Positions 1-8,780 of a DNA stretch of 64,000 nt are shown one piece after another. Source of the DNA: Mesonia ostreae (GTDB lineage Bacteria; Bacteroidota; Bacteroidia; Flavobacteriales; Flavobacteriaceae); assembly GCF_031845265.1 (NCBI RefSeq), contig NZ_JAVRBG010000007.1:62001-126000 (forward strand). The letters are read 5' to 3'. The notes under the pieces are model-generated. The model did not search any database, was not told where the DNA came from, and saw only the letters and a list, made by a program, of their open reading frames with translations. How positions within the stretch are numbered: position 1 is the first letter of the stretch; every line of letters starts with the position of its first letter. Both the position numbers and the translations under genes were made by a program.

Positions 1-881
1 TAAGTTTTAGCAATATATACTAGGTTTAAAATATCTTTTTGAAAACAAGAACCTCCAAACCCAACGGAAGCTTTTAAAAATTTAGAGCCAATACGCGAAT
101 CCATTCCAATGGCTTTGGCTACTTCATTCACATCTGCTTCGGTTTTCTCACAAAGTTCTGATAAAGAATTAATAGACGATACGCGCTGCGCTAAAAATGC
201 ATTTGCTGTAAGCTTAGAAAGCTCTGATGACCACACGTTGGTAGTTAAAATTTGTTCCTTAGGCACCCAATTTGCATAAATACTTACCAAGGCTTCGATG
301 GCTTCTTTTCCTTCTGTAGTATCGTTATCTCCTCCAATTAACACACGATCTGGATTCAATAAATCGGTTACCGCGGTTCCTTCCGCTAAAAACTCGGGAT
401 TAGATAAGATTTGAAATTTTACATCCTTCCCATTCGTATTGTCTAAGATACTTTTAATGGCAGAAGCTGTTCTTACTGGAAGTGTTGATTTTTCCACTAC
501 AATTTTATCGGTAGTGGCTACGCGTGCAATTTGACGAGCACAAAGTTCTATATATTTTAAATCTGCTGCCATGCCCTTCCCTTTTCCGTAGGTTTTGGTA
601 GGCGTATTCACAGAGATAAAAACCATATCGGCTTCATCTATGGCTTGATCTACTTGCGTAGAAAAAAACAAATTTCTGCCTCTAGCTTCCTCCACCACTT
701 TATCTAAACCAGGTTCATACACCGGTAATTTAGACAAATCTTTATCATTCCAAGCGTTTATCCTAGCCTCATTAATATCTACTACGGTTACTTTAACTTG
801 AGGGCATTTTTGCGCAATCACAGCCATGGTTGGACCTCCAACATAGCCTGCGCCAATACAACAAATACTTTTTATTTTCAT
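1..881 (-). CDS. ugd: UDP-glucose 6-dehydrogenase (partial, C-terminus off the left edge)
   Basis: NAD-dependent oxidation of UDP-glucose to UDP-glucuronate, supplying uronic acid for surface polysaccharide. The 293 visible residues begin MKIKSICCIGAGYVGGPTMA, a Rossmann dinucleotide-binding start. They continue through EKSTLPVRT, the NPEFLAEGTA segment and GFGGSCFQKD, whose Cys279 is the catalytic cysteine of this family. The UDP-binding C-terminal domain lies outside the window. The ATG at 881 starts 3 bases after the stop of the WecG-like gene, so it is the promoter-distal end of the polysaccharide operon. A UDP-N-acetyl-sugar dehydrogenase is an alternative, but length and motif spacing fit the UDP-glucose enzyme better. 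Confidence 0.88.
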   Translation of the reverse strand, partial: MKIKSICCIGAGYVGGPTMAVIAQKCPQVKVTVVDINEARINAWNDKDLSKLPVYEPGLDKVVEEARGRNLFFSTQVDQAIDEADMVFISVNTPTKTYGKGKGMAADLKYIELCARQIARVATTDKIVVEKSTLPVRTASAIKSILDNTNGKDVKFQILSNPEFLAEGTAVTDLLNPDRVLIGGDNDTTEGKEAIEALVSIYANWVPKEQILTTNVWSSELSKLTANAFLAQRVSSINSLSELCEKTEADVNEVAKAIGMDSRIGSKFLKASVGFGGSCFQKDILNLVYIAKT

Positions 882-884
882 GAT

Positions 885-1631
885 TTACTTATCTTTTAAA
901 CGAAATTTCTCTTTAAATACCAAATATAGAAACTTTGAGTTTCCCACGAGATATCTTTTCCACATGCGTTTGGGTTCTTGCAAAAATCTATAAAACCATT
1001 CTAATCCGCTTTTTTGCATCCAAAGCGGGGCTCTTTTGGTTTTCCCAGAAAGCACGTCAAAGCTTCCACCCACTCCCATAATAAACGGAACCGAATTTAA
1101 TGCTTCTCGATGTTTGTGCAAAAATATCTCTTTTTGGGGAGAGCTCATGGCAACAAACAACATATTTGCTTTAGAGTGAACGATTTTATCTACGATTTGT
1201 TTTTCTTCGGAAGTAGAAAAATATCCATTTCTAAATCCTGCTATAATCTTGGGACTGTATTGCTTTTCAAATTTTCTTACGACTGCTTCGACCACCTCTT
1301 GTTTAGCTCCCAATAAATAAACTCTAAAATCTTTTTGATGAGCCATTTGCACTAAGTTAACAAATAAATCTATTCCTGCTACTCGTTCTTTTAAGGGTTT
1401 GTTTAAAAGCTTAGAAGCCCAAATCACCGCTTGGCCGTCGGCATTAATTACATCGGCCTCATTAACGCTTTTTCGCAAGACCTCATCGTTTTGCATGGCG
1501 ACAATCTTACCCGCATTCACCACCGTATGATGTATTGGTTTATTTTGCACAATACTTTCATCCACCAGCTGCAAGGTTTCTTGCATGCTAAGATTATCAA
1601 CAAAGGTTTTAAGAAGATGAATGCGTGGCAT
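885..1631 (-). CDS. WecG/TagA/CpsF family glycosyltransferase
   Basis: A 248-residue GT26-type transferase. Family members transfer N-acetylmannosamine(uronate) or related sugars from a UDP donor to an undecaprenyl-linked acceptor on the inner face of the membrane. Visible hallmarks are the early TVVNAGKIVAM and NADGQAVIW segments, the central VYLLGAK segment, GVGGSFDVLSGKTKRAP and the C-terminal GLEWFYRFLQEPKR. Length is normal for the family. It sits between the ligase/polymerase pair and ugd at the downstream end of the locus. Donor and acceptor cannot be read from sequence. Confidence 0.9.
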   Translation of the reverse strand: MPRIHLLKTFVDNLSMQETLQLVDESIVQNKPIHHTVVNAGKIVAMQNDEVLRKSVNEADVINADGQAVIWASKLLNKPLKERVAGIDLFVNLVQMAHQKDFRVYLLGAKQEVVEAVVRKFEKQYSPKIIAGFRNGYFSTSEEKQIVDKIVHSKANMLFVAMSSPQKEIFLHKHREALNSVPFIMGVGGSFDVLSGKTKRAPLWMQKSGLEWFYRFLQEPKRMWKRYLVGNSKFLYLVFKEKFRLKDK

Positions 1632-1682
1632 GGGTATTGTTTTAAAGCGGTAAAAGTACTGTTTTATCCTTTTTTAAATGAT

Positions 1683-2858
1683 TTAGACTGGTTTTAATTT
1701 TTGATTACTTCGTGCAGTGCGAGAAGTGAACTCACGTTCTTTTATTACTAGTTTTAAAAGTATTAAATAGATAGGAACCGAGGCATTATAAAAAAAATTT
1801 CCTGTTATAAGTGGCACCGTTAAAAGCACCACATAGAAAGCGATTTCTCTGATTTGTAAGCTAAAATTGAAATAGTTTTTGAAAAACAAATATAAGTAAG
1901 GTAACATTCCCAAGGCTCCGAAATATAGAAACAAATCGATCAATTCTAATTGCGGTCTAGCTAAAGGCTGCGATAAGCCACCTACAAAGTAATGAATCGT
2001 TCTCCAGTTTTCTTGTATATAAGGTAGCGTATCTTCTATTAAAAGCTCATCCCGGTAGGATAAAATTGCGCTTAGCCAACCGTCTTCTTGAATGATACCT
2101 GTAAACAATTCCGAAGAAAACAAAAGAAGCATACTGGCCATCCCAATTAGAAACAATCCAAGGATTAATGGCCATTTCCATTTTTTTGGCAATGGAAAAG
2201 AAACTAAAGCGATAAAACCAAACAGCAATACGCCTAAGTAAATAGATTTGGTGCCGGTACAAAAAGCCGCAATGATACTCAGCCAAAACAAAGGCTTTTT
2301 GAAATAGGTTTTGGGAAATCGTATAAAGAAATAGAGCAGCGCTACCAGATATAAATAGGTGCTGTTGGACGAAGCGGTGATTAAACCATTATATCCCCAA
2401 CGCTCGTTTATATATGCTTTAAAAATGAAAAGATTGAAAGCTACCGCCAAAAAAATAAGTATGTTATTAATCCATAGAAAAATCTCCCAAAATTTAAATA
2501 TAAGTTGAGTTTTATTGAAGCTTAGCTGCTGAAAATCAGCAAAAAAAAGGATCATTATTATAAAGAACAAATACCGACTAAATCCTATCACAGAGGAAAA
2601 TACGAAAGAATCTGGTAGGAAAACCTGTCCCAAGAGGAAAAAACCTATGAGAAGGGCAGGTATAATTAATTTACGCGGACTTTGATACAGAAGCATTCCC
2701 AGCATGAGTGCTAAAGCGATTAGTTTAACCACTTTTTGTACGATAAAATCTTGATCTGTGTTAAAAAAGAATATTTTGTTGAAAGCTTCTACGGAAATAA
2801 AAATCAGTAGAAAATAAAAAAACAGAGTCGATTTAGGAAGATTAAGAAGTCGTTTCAT
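1683..2858 (-). CDS. polytopic membrane protein, polysaccharide polymerase/ligase-like
   Basis: 391 residues with roughly ten hydrophobic segments and a long loop around residues 245-300 before the last two or three helices. That is the general plan of Wzy polymerases and O-antigen ligases, whose sequences are poorly conserved. It overlaps the adjacent ligase-like gene by 17 bases, so the two are probably translationally coupled. Assignment rests on topology and context only. It could be a Wzy, a second ligase-like protein or an uncharacterised transporter. Confidence 0.6.
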   Translation of the reverse strand: MKRLLNLPKSTLFFYFLLIFISVEAFNKIFFFNTDQDFIVQKVVKLIALALMLGMLLYQSPRKLIIPALLIGFFLLGQVFLPDSFVFSSVIGFSRYLFFIIMILFFADFQQLSFNKTQLIFKFWEIFLWINNILIFLAVAFNLFIFKAYINERWGYNGLITASSNSTYLYLVALLYFFIRFPKTYFKKPLFWLSIIAAFCTGTKSIYLGVLLFGFIALVSFPLPKKWKWPLILGLFLIGMASMLLLFSSELFTGIIQEDGWLSAILSYRDELLIEDTLPYIQENWRTIHYFVGGLSQPLARPQLELIDLFLYFGALGMLPYLYLFFKNYFNFSLQIREIAFYVVLLTVPLITGNFFYNASVPIYLILLKLVIKEREFTSRTARSNQKLKPV

Positions 2859-4113
2859 CGGCTAGATCTTTACTTTCCTTTGCTAAAAATTCGGCATAAA
2901 AAAGGGTTCCGAATAGCGCGACAAAATTAATTCCCATATTACGATCTAGCACATTTTCTACCATAAGAGACCAAAATAAGATAGTTAAAAAGCTTAAAAA
3001 TAATAAGTTTTGGTACCTAAATGCAGTAATCGCGTTTCTAAAGAAATAAACGAGCATCAGTAACGATCCCACCACTCCAAAACGAAGCCAAAACCCCAAG
3101 AATTGATTGTGAGCATTGTACTCATTCTCTACAGAACTCTTCATATCGCGCCGCTGGTATTCTTTTAATAGCACTTCATTTTCTATTCCTCCTCCATAGC
3201 CCAAAATTGGCTTTTCTTTAATGAGATCTATGGCCACTTGCCAACGAGACCAACGTGAGTCTACTCTCATACTTTGGTTGGTGTTATACGTGCCCACATT
3301 TTCTTGTAACTCCCATAAGGTACCGTTAACTGTTTTTTGATACAAATAGGTTTTTTGCAGCGTGCTAAAACCCAAAACTCCTAAAACCAGAATCCCGGTA
3401 AGCAACACGGCAAAAGTTTTAAACGAAAGGTTATGAATAAGATATAATAAAACAAGCAATACCAAAATTCCATAAATAATTCTAGAGGCTAGAAAAACAA
3501 TGCTTAAACTAAAAATAACAAAAGCCAATACTTTTAAAATCTTAGGCAGTTTTATTGGAGTGAAAAATAAAATACTTAATGCCAAAGCAAAATACATGCC
3601 CATATAAATGGGGTGCATACCACTTAGAGGTTTTAAGAAATTAAAACTGGTAAACGTATGGTTAAGGAGCCAATTCGGCGGATAGGATGTTTGACTAAAA
3701 TTATAGAAATTAATAATTAACAAGATTAACCCACTTAAAAAAGATCCTGCTAAAAGACCGTAAGACGCATATTTCCTAAAGGTACCTGCCTGAATGTCTT
3801 TGCGGAAAAGAAATAATGGCGTTAGGCCTAAAAATACATATTTACTTAATTCATGAAATGCATCTACTTTTAGGGAGGAATAGATCCATCCCCAAAGTAA
3901 AGGTAAAAAGAAAACCATGGGAGAAAATAAAAGAAAGAAACCTAGTTTGCCATTCTTCCTAAATCCATTTAAACCAAAAGACAAGAGCGTAGTAACCACC
4001 AAGCCGATAAGACCAATATTACTCAATGATGTTTTTAAAGGTAAAAAAAAGGTCGCGATAACGATACAAACCATCGTTAATCCTTTTAATATGTTGAATT
4101 TATTTTGAATCAT
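2842..4113 (-). CDS. O-antigen ligase family (Wzy_C domain) protein
   Basis: 423 residues, about ten transmembrane segments. The periplasmic loop carries the Wzy_C/WaaL pattern: SRWSRWQVAIDLIKEKPILG, then GYGGGIENE and YNAHNQFLGFWLRFGV, near residues 275-345. Members either join finished polymer from undecaprenyl diphosphate to an acceptor or polymerise repeat units, and sequence alone does not separate the two. It lies 6 bases from the esterase gene and overlaps the next polymerase-like gene, inside the same minus-strand operon. Confidence 0.82.
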   Translation of the reverse strand: MIQNKFNILKGLTMVCIVIATFFLPLKTSLSNIGLIGLVVTTLLSFGLNGFRKNGKLGFFLLFSPMVFFLPLLWGWIYSSLKVDAFHELSKYVFLGLTPLFLFRKDIQAGTFRKYASYGLLAGSFLSGLILLIINFYNFSQTSYPPNWLLNHTFTSFNFLKPLSGMHPIYMGMYFALALSILFFTPIKLPKILKVLAFVIFSLSIVFLASRIIYGILVLLVLLYLIHNLSFKTFAVLLTGILVLGVLGFSTLQKTYLYQKTVNGTLWELQENVGTYNTNQSMRVDSRWSRWQVAIDLIKEKPILGYGGGIENEVLLKEYQRRDMKSSVENEYNAHNQFLGFWLRFGVVGSLLMLVYFFRNAITAFRYQNLLFLSFLTILFWSLMVENVLDRNMGINFVALFGTLFYAEFLAKESKDLADETTS

Positions 4114-4119
4114 TACTGA

Positions 4120-4983
4120 TTATTCTTCTAAAGAAGCGTAAAAATAAGCTAATTTTTTACCAATATCATTTAAGGCTTCTTGATTATAGTGTACCACATC
4201 TTTTAGCCACTGTCGCTCTATAAAAAATTCGGTTTCATTATAGCCTATATGCACATTCTCCATTTCTGCAGCTACTTCTCTTTGAGCTTCTCTTACCGCT
4301 TTATATCCTTGATCCTTTATAGAATCTCCTTGAAACCTGCCGGTTTCCACTATTATAAATGGAACTTCTCCTAAATGACTTTCGTACCTTTCCACTAATT
4401 GAATTAAAGCATTTTTATAGTCTTCTTTTTCAATAATTTGAGTTGTAATTCCCTGTCCCTCATTCTCCCCTTGGCTCCAAAAAATAGCATCTATGGATGC
4501 TTTTAGAACTTCTCCCTCTGAGAAACAAGCTTTCATCATCTCAATTTTAGTTAAGCTATTTTGAAATAAACTTCCTGACGGGCTCCAATTGCCCCAGTTT
4601 TCTATTTCAGCTTCCTTAGTTAAAGAAGATCCCCCTTTTGCGGCTTGAACAATCAAAACTTTATTATTTGTAATTCGGTTGTATTCGTAACCCAGAGTAG
4701 GGATAAAACTGCCAGTTTGAGCTTGTTGAAAGCCTAGATGGTTTTGCCCAATTGGATCGTTTAATAACCGGATGTCATCATATTGAGAATTGTATTCTAC
4801 AACATCAATATTGTTTTGCATCCTTGAACTCTCCTTATCTCCAACCCCCATCGCATTGCTTTGACCAATTACAAGAAAATTCTTTTGTAACACAGGACCC
4901 TCTTTATTCTCTTTACAGGAAGTGGCTAGAACTATTAAGAGACATCCTAAAAACCCACCAAAATTTATATCTATTCTCATCAT
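4120..4983 (-). CDS. sialate O-acetylesterase-like SGNH lipoprotein
   Basis: 287 residues. The N-terminus is a lipoprotein signal ending in the lipobox LATSC, so the protein is probably anchored on the outer or inner membrane. The mature part has the SASA/CE6-type SGNH blocks: VIGQSNAMG (nucleophile Ser), FWSQGENEG (oxyanion/acid region) and DVVHYNQEA near the C-terminus (catalytic Asp-His). Such enzymes remove O-acetyl groups from carbohydrates. Lying in a cluster with an acetyltransferase, it may edit acetylation of the exported polymer. The substrate is unknown. Confidence 0.78.
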   Translation of the reverse strand: MMRIDINFGGFLGCLLIVLATSCKENKEGPVLQKNFLVIGQSNAMGVGDKESSRMQNNIDVVEYNSQYDDIRLLNDPIGQNHLGFQQAQTGSFIPTLGYEYNRITNNKVLIVQAAKGGSSLTKEAEIENWGNWSPSGSLFQNSLTKIEMMKACFSEGEVLKASIDAIFWSQGENEGQGITTQIIEKEDYKNALIQLVERYESHLGEVPFIIVETGRFQGDSIKDQGYKAVREAQREVAAEMENVHIGYNETEFFIERQWLKDVVHYNQEALNDIGKKLAYFYASLEE

Positions 4984-4991
4984 CTATTGTC

Positions 4992-6836
4992 TTAAAAAAA
5001 TTCTTTAGTCCAAAAATAAAAGCTAGACAAAAGATACAACTGCTTCTCGTAATTGACTTTTTTATGACGATGCAAATCGAAATATTTCTTTATCTCTTCT
5101 TTATTAAAGAGCTGACTAAATAATCCGACATCCGAAAGCATTTGCTCTTCTAAATCATGTCCAATTTGTCCTTCAAACCAGCTTTTTGTAGGGGCATAAA
5201 AACCTCTTTTCTTTCTATAAATAATTTTTTTAGGTAAATGTTTTTCGGCTAACTTTTTATGTAACCATTTGTTTTTAAATAAACCTACCTTTAAAGAAGA
5301 AGGCAAACTCTCTGCAAAATGCATCAACTCCAAATCTAAAAAAGGAACCCGAGTTTCAATAGAGTGTTGCATTGAGACCTTATCTGTGTATAATAATAAA
5401 TCATCAGAAAGATTCATTCGCGCATCTAATATCATCATGGCTTCTACCGCATTTCTATCTTCCAATTGATAAAACTTCAATTTATATTGTATAATTTCAA
5501 TAGTTCGATTCTTAAAACCCCTTTCTGGAGGTTTTTCTCTTAAAAGCCTTTTTAACATTGCTTCATCAAATAAGGAATAGGATTCATTAAAGCGCGCTGC
5601 TCTTTGGTCTTGTTCAACAGCATTAACTGCTCTTCTAAGTCCATCTTTTTTAATCTTATGTTTTAAAGTACTTAGAAAAGGAACGGGCAAGCCACTAAGT
5701 GATTCTATAGTCTTTTGCGGATTATAGCGTAAATAACCTCCCCAGGGTTCATCTACCCCTTGCCCTGTAAGCGTTACTTTAAATCCGTCTTGATGAATTT
5801 TTTGAGTTAAAAAATGAATCGGAAAAATGGAAGTAGATCCCAAAGGTTCTTCTATGTTTTTGGTAAGTTGAGGAAAGATTTCTATAAAAGAAGATTCTTC
5901 TATAATTACCTTTTCATTTTCTAAACCTAGTATTTGTGCAGATTCTTCTGCATCTTCTAATTCGTTTATATTATCATCGGCTATGCGATAACCTCCTGTA
6001 TAAGTTTTTAAATTTGTGTTAGAAACATCGGTTATCAATTTGGCAAGCAAAGCAGAATCTACTCCTCCACTTAGTAACATAGAGACTGGCACATCTCCCA
6101 TTAACTGCCTGTTGATGGCTTTTTTTAAAAGAAAATCATATTGCTCTAAAGCTTCTTCTTTATTGATTTTCTTTATCGGTTTCGGAATGTTATCAAAGAA
6201 TCGCCTTTGAGTTATTTTTTGGCTGGTGATATCTATCTCAAGTATACTTGCGGTATCTACTTTAAAAATGTTCTTAAACAGCGTATTTGGAGCTGGTACA
6301 TAGCGTAATTTTAAATAGGTAGACAGATAATCATGATTAAATTCTTTTACAGTTCCTAATGCAAAGAGCGGTTTAATTTCTGAAGCAAAAGAAATAACCT
6401 TGCCCTCTTTTTCATAAAAATATAAAGGCTTCACCCCAAAAGGATCTCTAACCAAATAGAGCTTATTTAATTCTTTATCTAATAAGGCTAATGCAAAAAT
6501 ACCATTGAATTTCTTTACTCCCTCAATACCAAATTCTTGTAAATAGTAAAGAATGGTTTCAGTATCTGAATGACCTTTAAAATTTTTAAATGACAATTCT
6601 GATCTTAACTCTTGATGATTGTAAATCTCCCCGTTAAAAATTAGGGTAAATCTTTCGTTTTCAGAATGCATGGGTTGGCTTCCAGCATCACTCAAATCCA
6701 CAATAGAAAGTCTTACATGACCCAATGTCAAATTTTTATACTGATAGGTCTGTTGAGCATCTGGACCTCGATGAACAATACAACTTAAAGCCTTTTTATC
6801 TATTGTATTGTTAAAACTACCTATAATACCACACAT
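4992..6836 (-). CDS. asnB: asparagine synthase (glutamine-hydrolysing)-type amidotransferase
   Basis: 614 residues, normal for AsnB. The N-terminal Ntn glutaminase domain begins MCGIIGSFNN with nucleophile Cys2 and includes HRGPDA and FNGEIYNH. The C-terminal ATP-pyrophosphatase domain has the P-loop SGGVDS at residues 256-261. The family makes asparagine from aspartate, but copies embedded in polysaccharide loci often amidate sugar carboxylates such as uronic acids. The location between an acetyltransferase and an esterase in an operon ending in ugd favours that second role, as inference. Start ATG places Cys directly after Met, as the mechanism requires. Confidence 0.88.
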   Translation of the reverse strand: MCGIIGSFNNTIDKKALSCIVHRGPDAQQTYQYKNLTLGHVRLSIVDLSDAGSQPMHSENERFTLIFNGEIYNHQELRSELSFKNFKGHSDTETILYYLQEFGIEGVKKFNGIFALALLDKELNKLYLVRDPFGVKPLYFYEKEGKVISFASEIKPLFALGTVKEFNHDYLSTYLKLRYVPAPNTLFKNIFKVDTASILEIDITSQKITQRRFFDNIPKPIKKINKEEALEQYDFLLKKAINRQLMGDVPVSMLLSGGVDSALLAKLITDVSNTNLKTYTGGYRIADDNINELEDAEESAQILGLENEKVIIEESSFIEIFPQLTKNIEEPLGSTSIFPIHFLTQKIHQDGFKVTLTGQGVDEPWGGYLRYNPQKTIESLSGLPVPFLSTLKHKIKKDGLRRAVNAVEQDQRAARFNESYSLFDEAMLKRLLREKPPERGFKNRTIEIIQYKLKFYQLEDRNAVEAMMILDARMNLSDDLLLYTDKVSMQHSIETRVPFLDLELMHFAESLPSSLKVGLFKNKWLHKKLAEKHLPKKIIYRKKRGFYAPTKSWFEGQIGHDLEEQMLSDVGLFSQLFNKEEIKKYFDLHRHKKVNYEKQLYLLSSFYFWTKEFF

Positions 6837-6948
6837 ATATTATGCCTTGTTATTTCTACTTTAAGTCTAAAATTATTAAATTCACAATATATTGACTTAC
6901 TTCTTGTCTCATAAAAATGATTATAAACTGCTAGAATTTTTATCCTTC

Positions 6949-7470
6949 TTAATTTTCAATTCTTTTTTTAATAAATTTTGCAGGTACACCTCCTACAACC
7001 GTAAAAGCAGCCACATCTTTATCCACAATAGCTCCGGCTGCAACAATGGCTCCTTCTCCAACTGTTACTCCAGGTAAAACCACCACATTACGCCCCAACC
7101 AAGCGCCTTTTTTAATTTTTGGTGGATTGGGTAAGGTTTCCCCTTGATATAAAATACTCAAGTCTACACGCCCATGTTTATGAGATATGCTTAGAATAGC
7201 TACATTAGGAGCTATAAGCACTTCTTCTTCAATAATGGCTTGTTGAATAAAAACATTCTCATTAATTTGGCAATTATATCCTATTTTGGTTCCTCTAGCA
7301 TTAGATAAATACACCTTAGGTTCTAACTTGCTTTGTTTATCGTAGGGCATGATTTTTAAAACTTTAGCTACATACCAAACTCTTATCGTATTGCTAAACG
7401 AAACATACCTGCTATGTGGTAAATGTTGAATAAAAGCATAATAGATAAATAATGAAAGCTTAAATATCAT
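6949..7470 (-). CDS. left-handed beta-helix acyltransferase (sugar O-acetyltransferase type)
   Basis: 173 residues. After about 50 N-terminal residues the sequence shows hexapeptide-repeat turns, GYNCQINENVFI, then APNVAILSISHKHGR with the catalytic-type His, then GAWLGRNVVVLPGVTVGEGA and AAGAIVDKDV. This is the trimeric acetyl-CoA-dependent WbbJ/maltose-acetyltransferase group. It probably O-acetylates a sugar of the repeat unit on the cytoplasmic side. It overlaps the Wzy-like gene upstream by 11 bases. Confidence 0.85.
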   Translation of the reverse strand: MIFKLSLFIYYAFIQHLPHSRYVSFSNTIRVWYVAKVLKIMPYDKQSKLEPKVYLSNARGTKIGYNCQINENVFIQQAIIEEEVLIAPNVAILSISHKHGRVDLSILYQGETLPNPPKIKKGAWLGRNVVVLPGVTVGEGAIVAAGAIVDKDVAAFTVVGGVPAKFIKKRIEN

Positions 7471-8710
7471 TTTTTAAGAAGTTTTTTTTGTTTACAAACA
7501 TAATTGCCAATGCTAATCCTATATAAAAACCGGCAATAGCAGAACTAAAAATATGTCCTGCTAAGTTAGAACTTATAGTTATAAAAATTAAAAATAAAAT
7601 TACGGAATTAGCATAAATATAATCTTTAGCCTGAGATAGTTTTTTGGCATTTAAGAACCAATAATAAATTAGCATTAGTAAAACAGATAACCCTAAAACC
7701 CCGTTAGTAAATAATAGTGTAAAAAAATCGAGCTCTGGTATTGATCTTACTAGATTTACATAATATCTCTGCCCTAATCCGACTATTTTTTCTAACCAAT
7801 TATAGTTTTTTTCAAAAACATTCCATCCATCAATTAAAAAGTTATTTCTGTTAGAAAGTAGCGTTTGCCAAAAATCCCCATCGTTCATCTTACTCGAGGT
7901 TTTTAGCTTTTCAACAACTCCAGACTGTGTTAATCCATAATAAAATATCCCCATCAAAATAGGTAAACCCAATAAGGCTATAGTAAACCATATTTTTAAC
8001 CATTGCGGTGATATTTTTCTAGAGAAATTGCTAATCCACGGAATTAAAAAAACAACCAGAACCCCTCCCAAAACAGTTTTTGAAGTAATTAAAAAAGCAA
8101 ATACAATAAATAGTAATAAGGTGGTTAAAAATAATAAATATCTTTTACTTTGTTTTAGGTAGGTAGCAATTAAGAAGCCTATGGTTAAAACAAGTATAGT
8201 AAGTTCATTTCCTGCATATATAAAACCTCTAGTCCCAACGGCGTTTCCATAACCATGAAAATAAAAAGCCATTCCTAAGCCCAAGGCTCCTAATGCTAAA
8301 TTAATAGAAAGAAATAAAAACGAAATAAAAACAGCATACTTTATCCACTTATAGATATTAATAAAATATGAAGCTTGAATAAGACTTTTAAAGAAAAAAA
8401 AAGAAAGTGGAATAGTTACCCACTTCATTGCAATTATTATATCTTCTAGAAACGTTGTAAAGCTCCCTGACTTAATAAAACCAACAAAAGGAGCTAATTG
8501 AAAAACAGCGAAGAGCAATAGTAAAAATAAAAAATCTTTGGTAAAGTACACCCTAAGAGTCATTAAGACTAAAAGCAATAATTTGTATAATTGACTAATT
8601 GGAAGATGAATGTCCTGCATTAAAAAAAAGCCGTTTATCATATCTACACATACAGTAAAACACAATAACAGCAAGACAAGTTTATCTAAAATAGATAAGT
8701 GTAATTTCAA
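7460..8710 (-). CDS. Wzy-like O-antigen/capsule polymerase
   Basis: 416 residues, very hydrophobic, with about eleven transmembrane segments and a larger loop around residues 255-320. It shows the general Wzy layout and no conserved motif I can name. It is strongly AT-rich like the neighbouring flippase and transferases, typical of the strain-variable core of such loci. It lies divergent to the GT4 gene, with only 70 bases between the two starts. Function is inferred from topology and position. Confidence 0.65.
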   Translation of the reverse strand: MKLHLSILDKLVLLLLCFTVCVDMINGFFLMQDIHLPISQLYKLLLLVLMTLRVYFTKDFLFLLLLFAVFQLAPFVGFIKSGSFTTFLEDIIIAMKWVTIPLSFFFFKSLIQASYFINIYKWIKYAVFISFLFLSINLALGALGLGMAFYFHGYGNAVGTRGFIYAGNELTILVLTIGFLIATYLKQSKRYLLFLTTLLLFIVFAFLITSKTVLGGVLVVFLIPWISNFSRKISPQWLKIWFTIALLGLPILMGIFYYGLTQSGVVEKLKTSSKMNDGDFWQTLLSNRNNFLIDGWNVFEKNYNWLEKIVGLGQRYYVNLVRSIPELDFFTLLFTNGVLGLSVLLMLIYYWFLNAKKLSQAKDYIYANSVILFLIFITISSNLAGHIFSSAIAGFYIGLALAIMFVNKKNFLKNDI

Positions 8711-8780
8711 AATAAAATCATAATTTTGACAAATCTACGTATAATACTTCTAACCTATATTTACTCTATAGCAAATTTCT

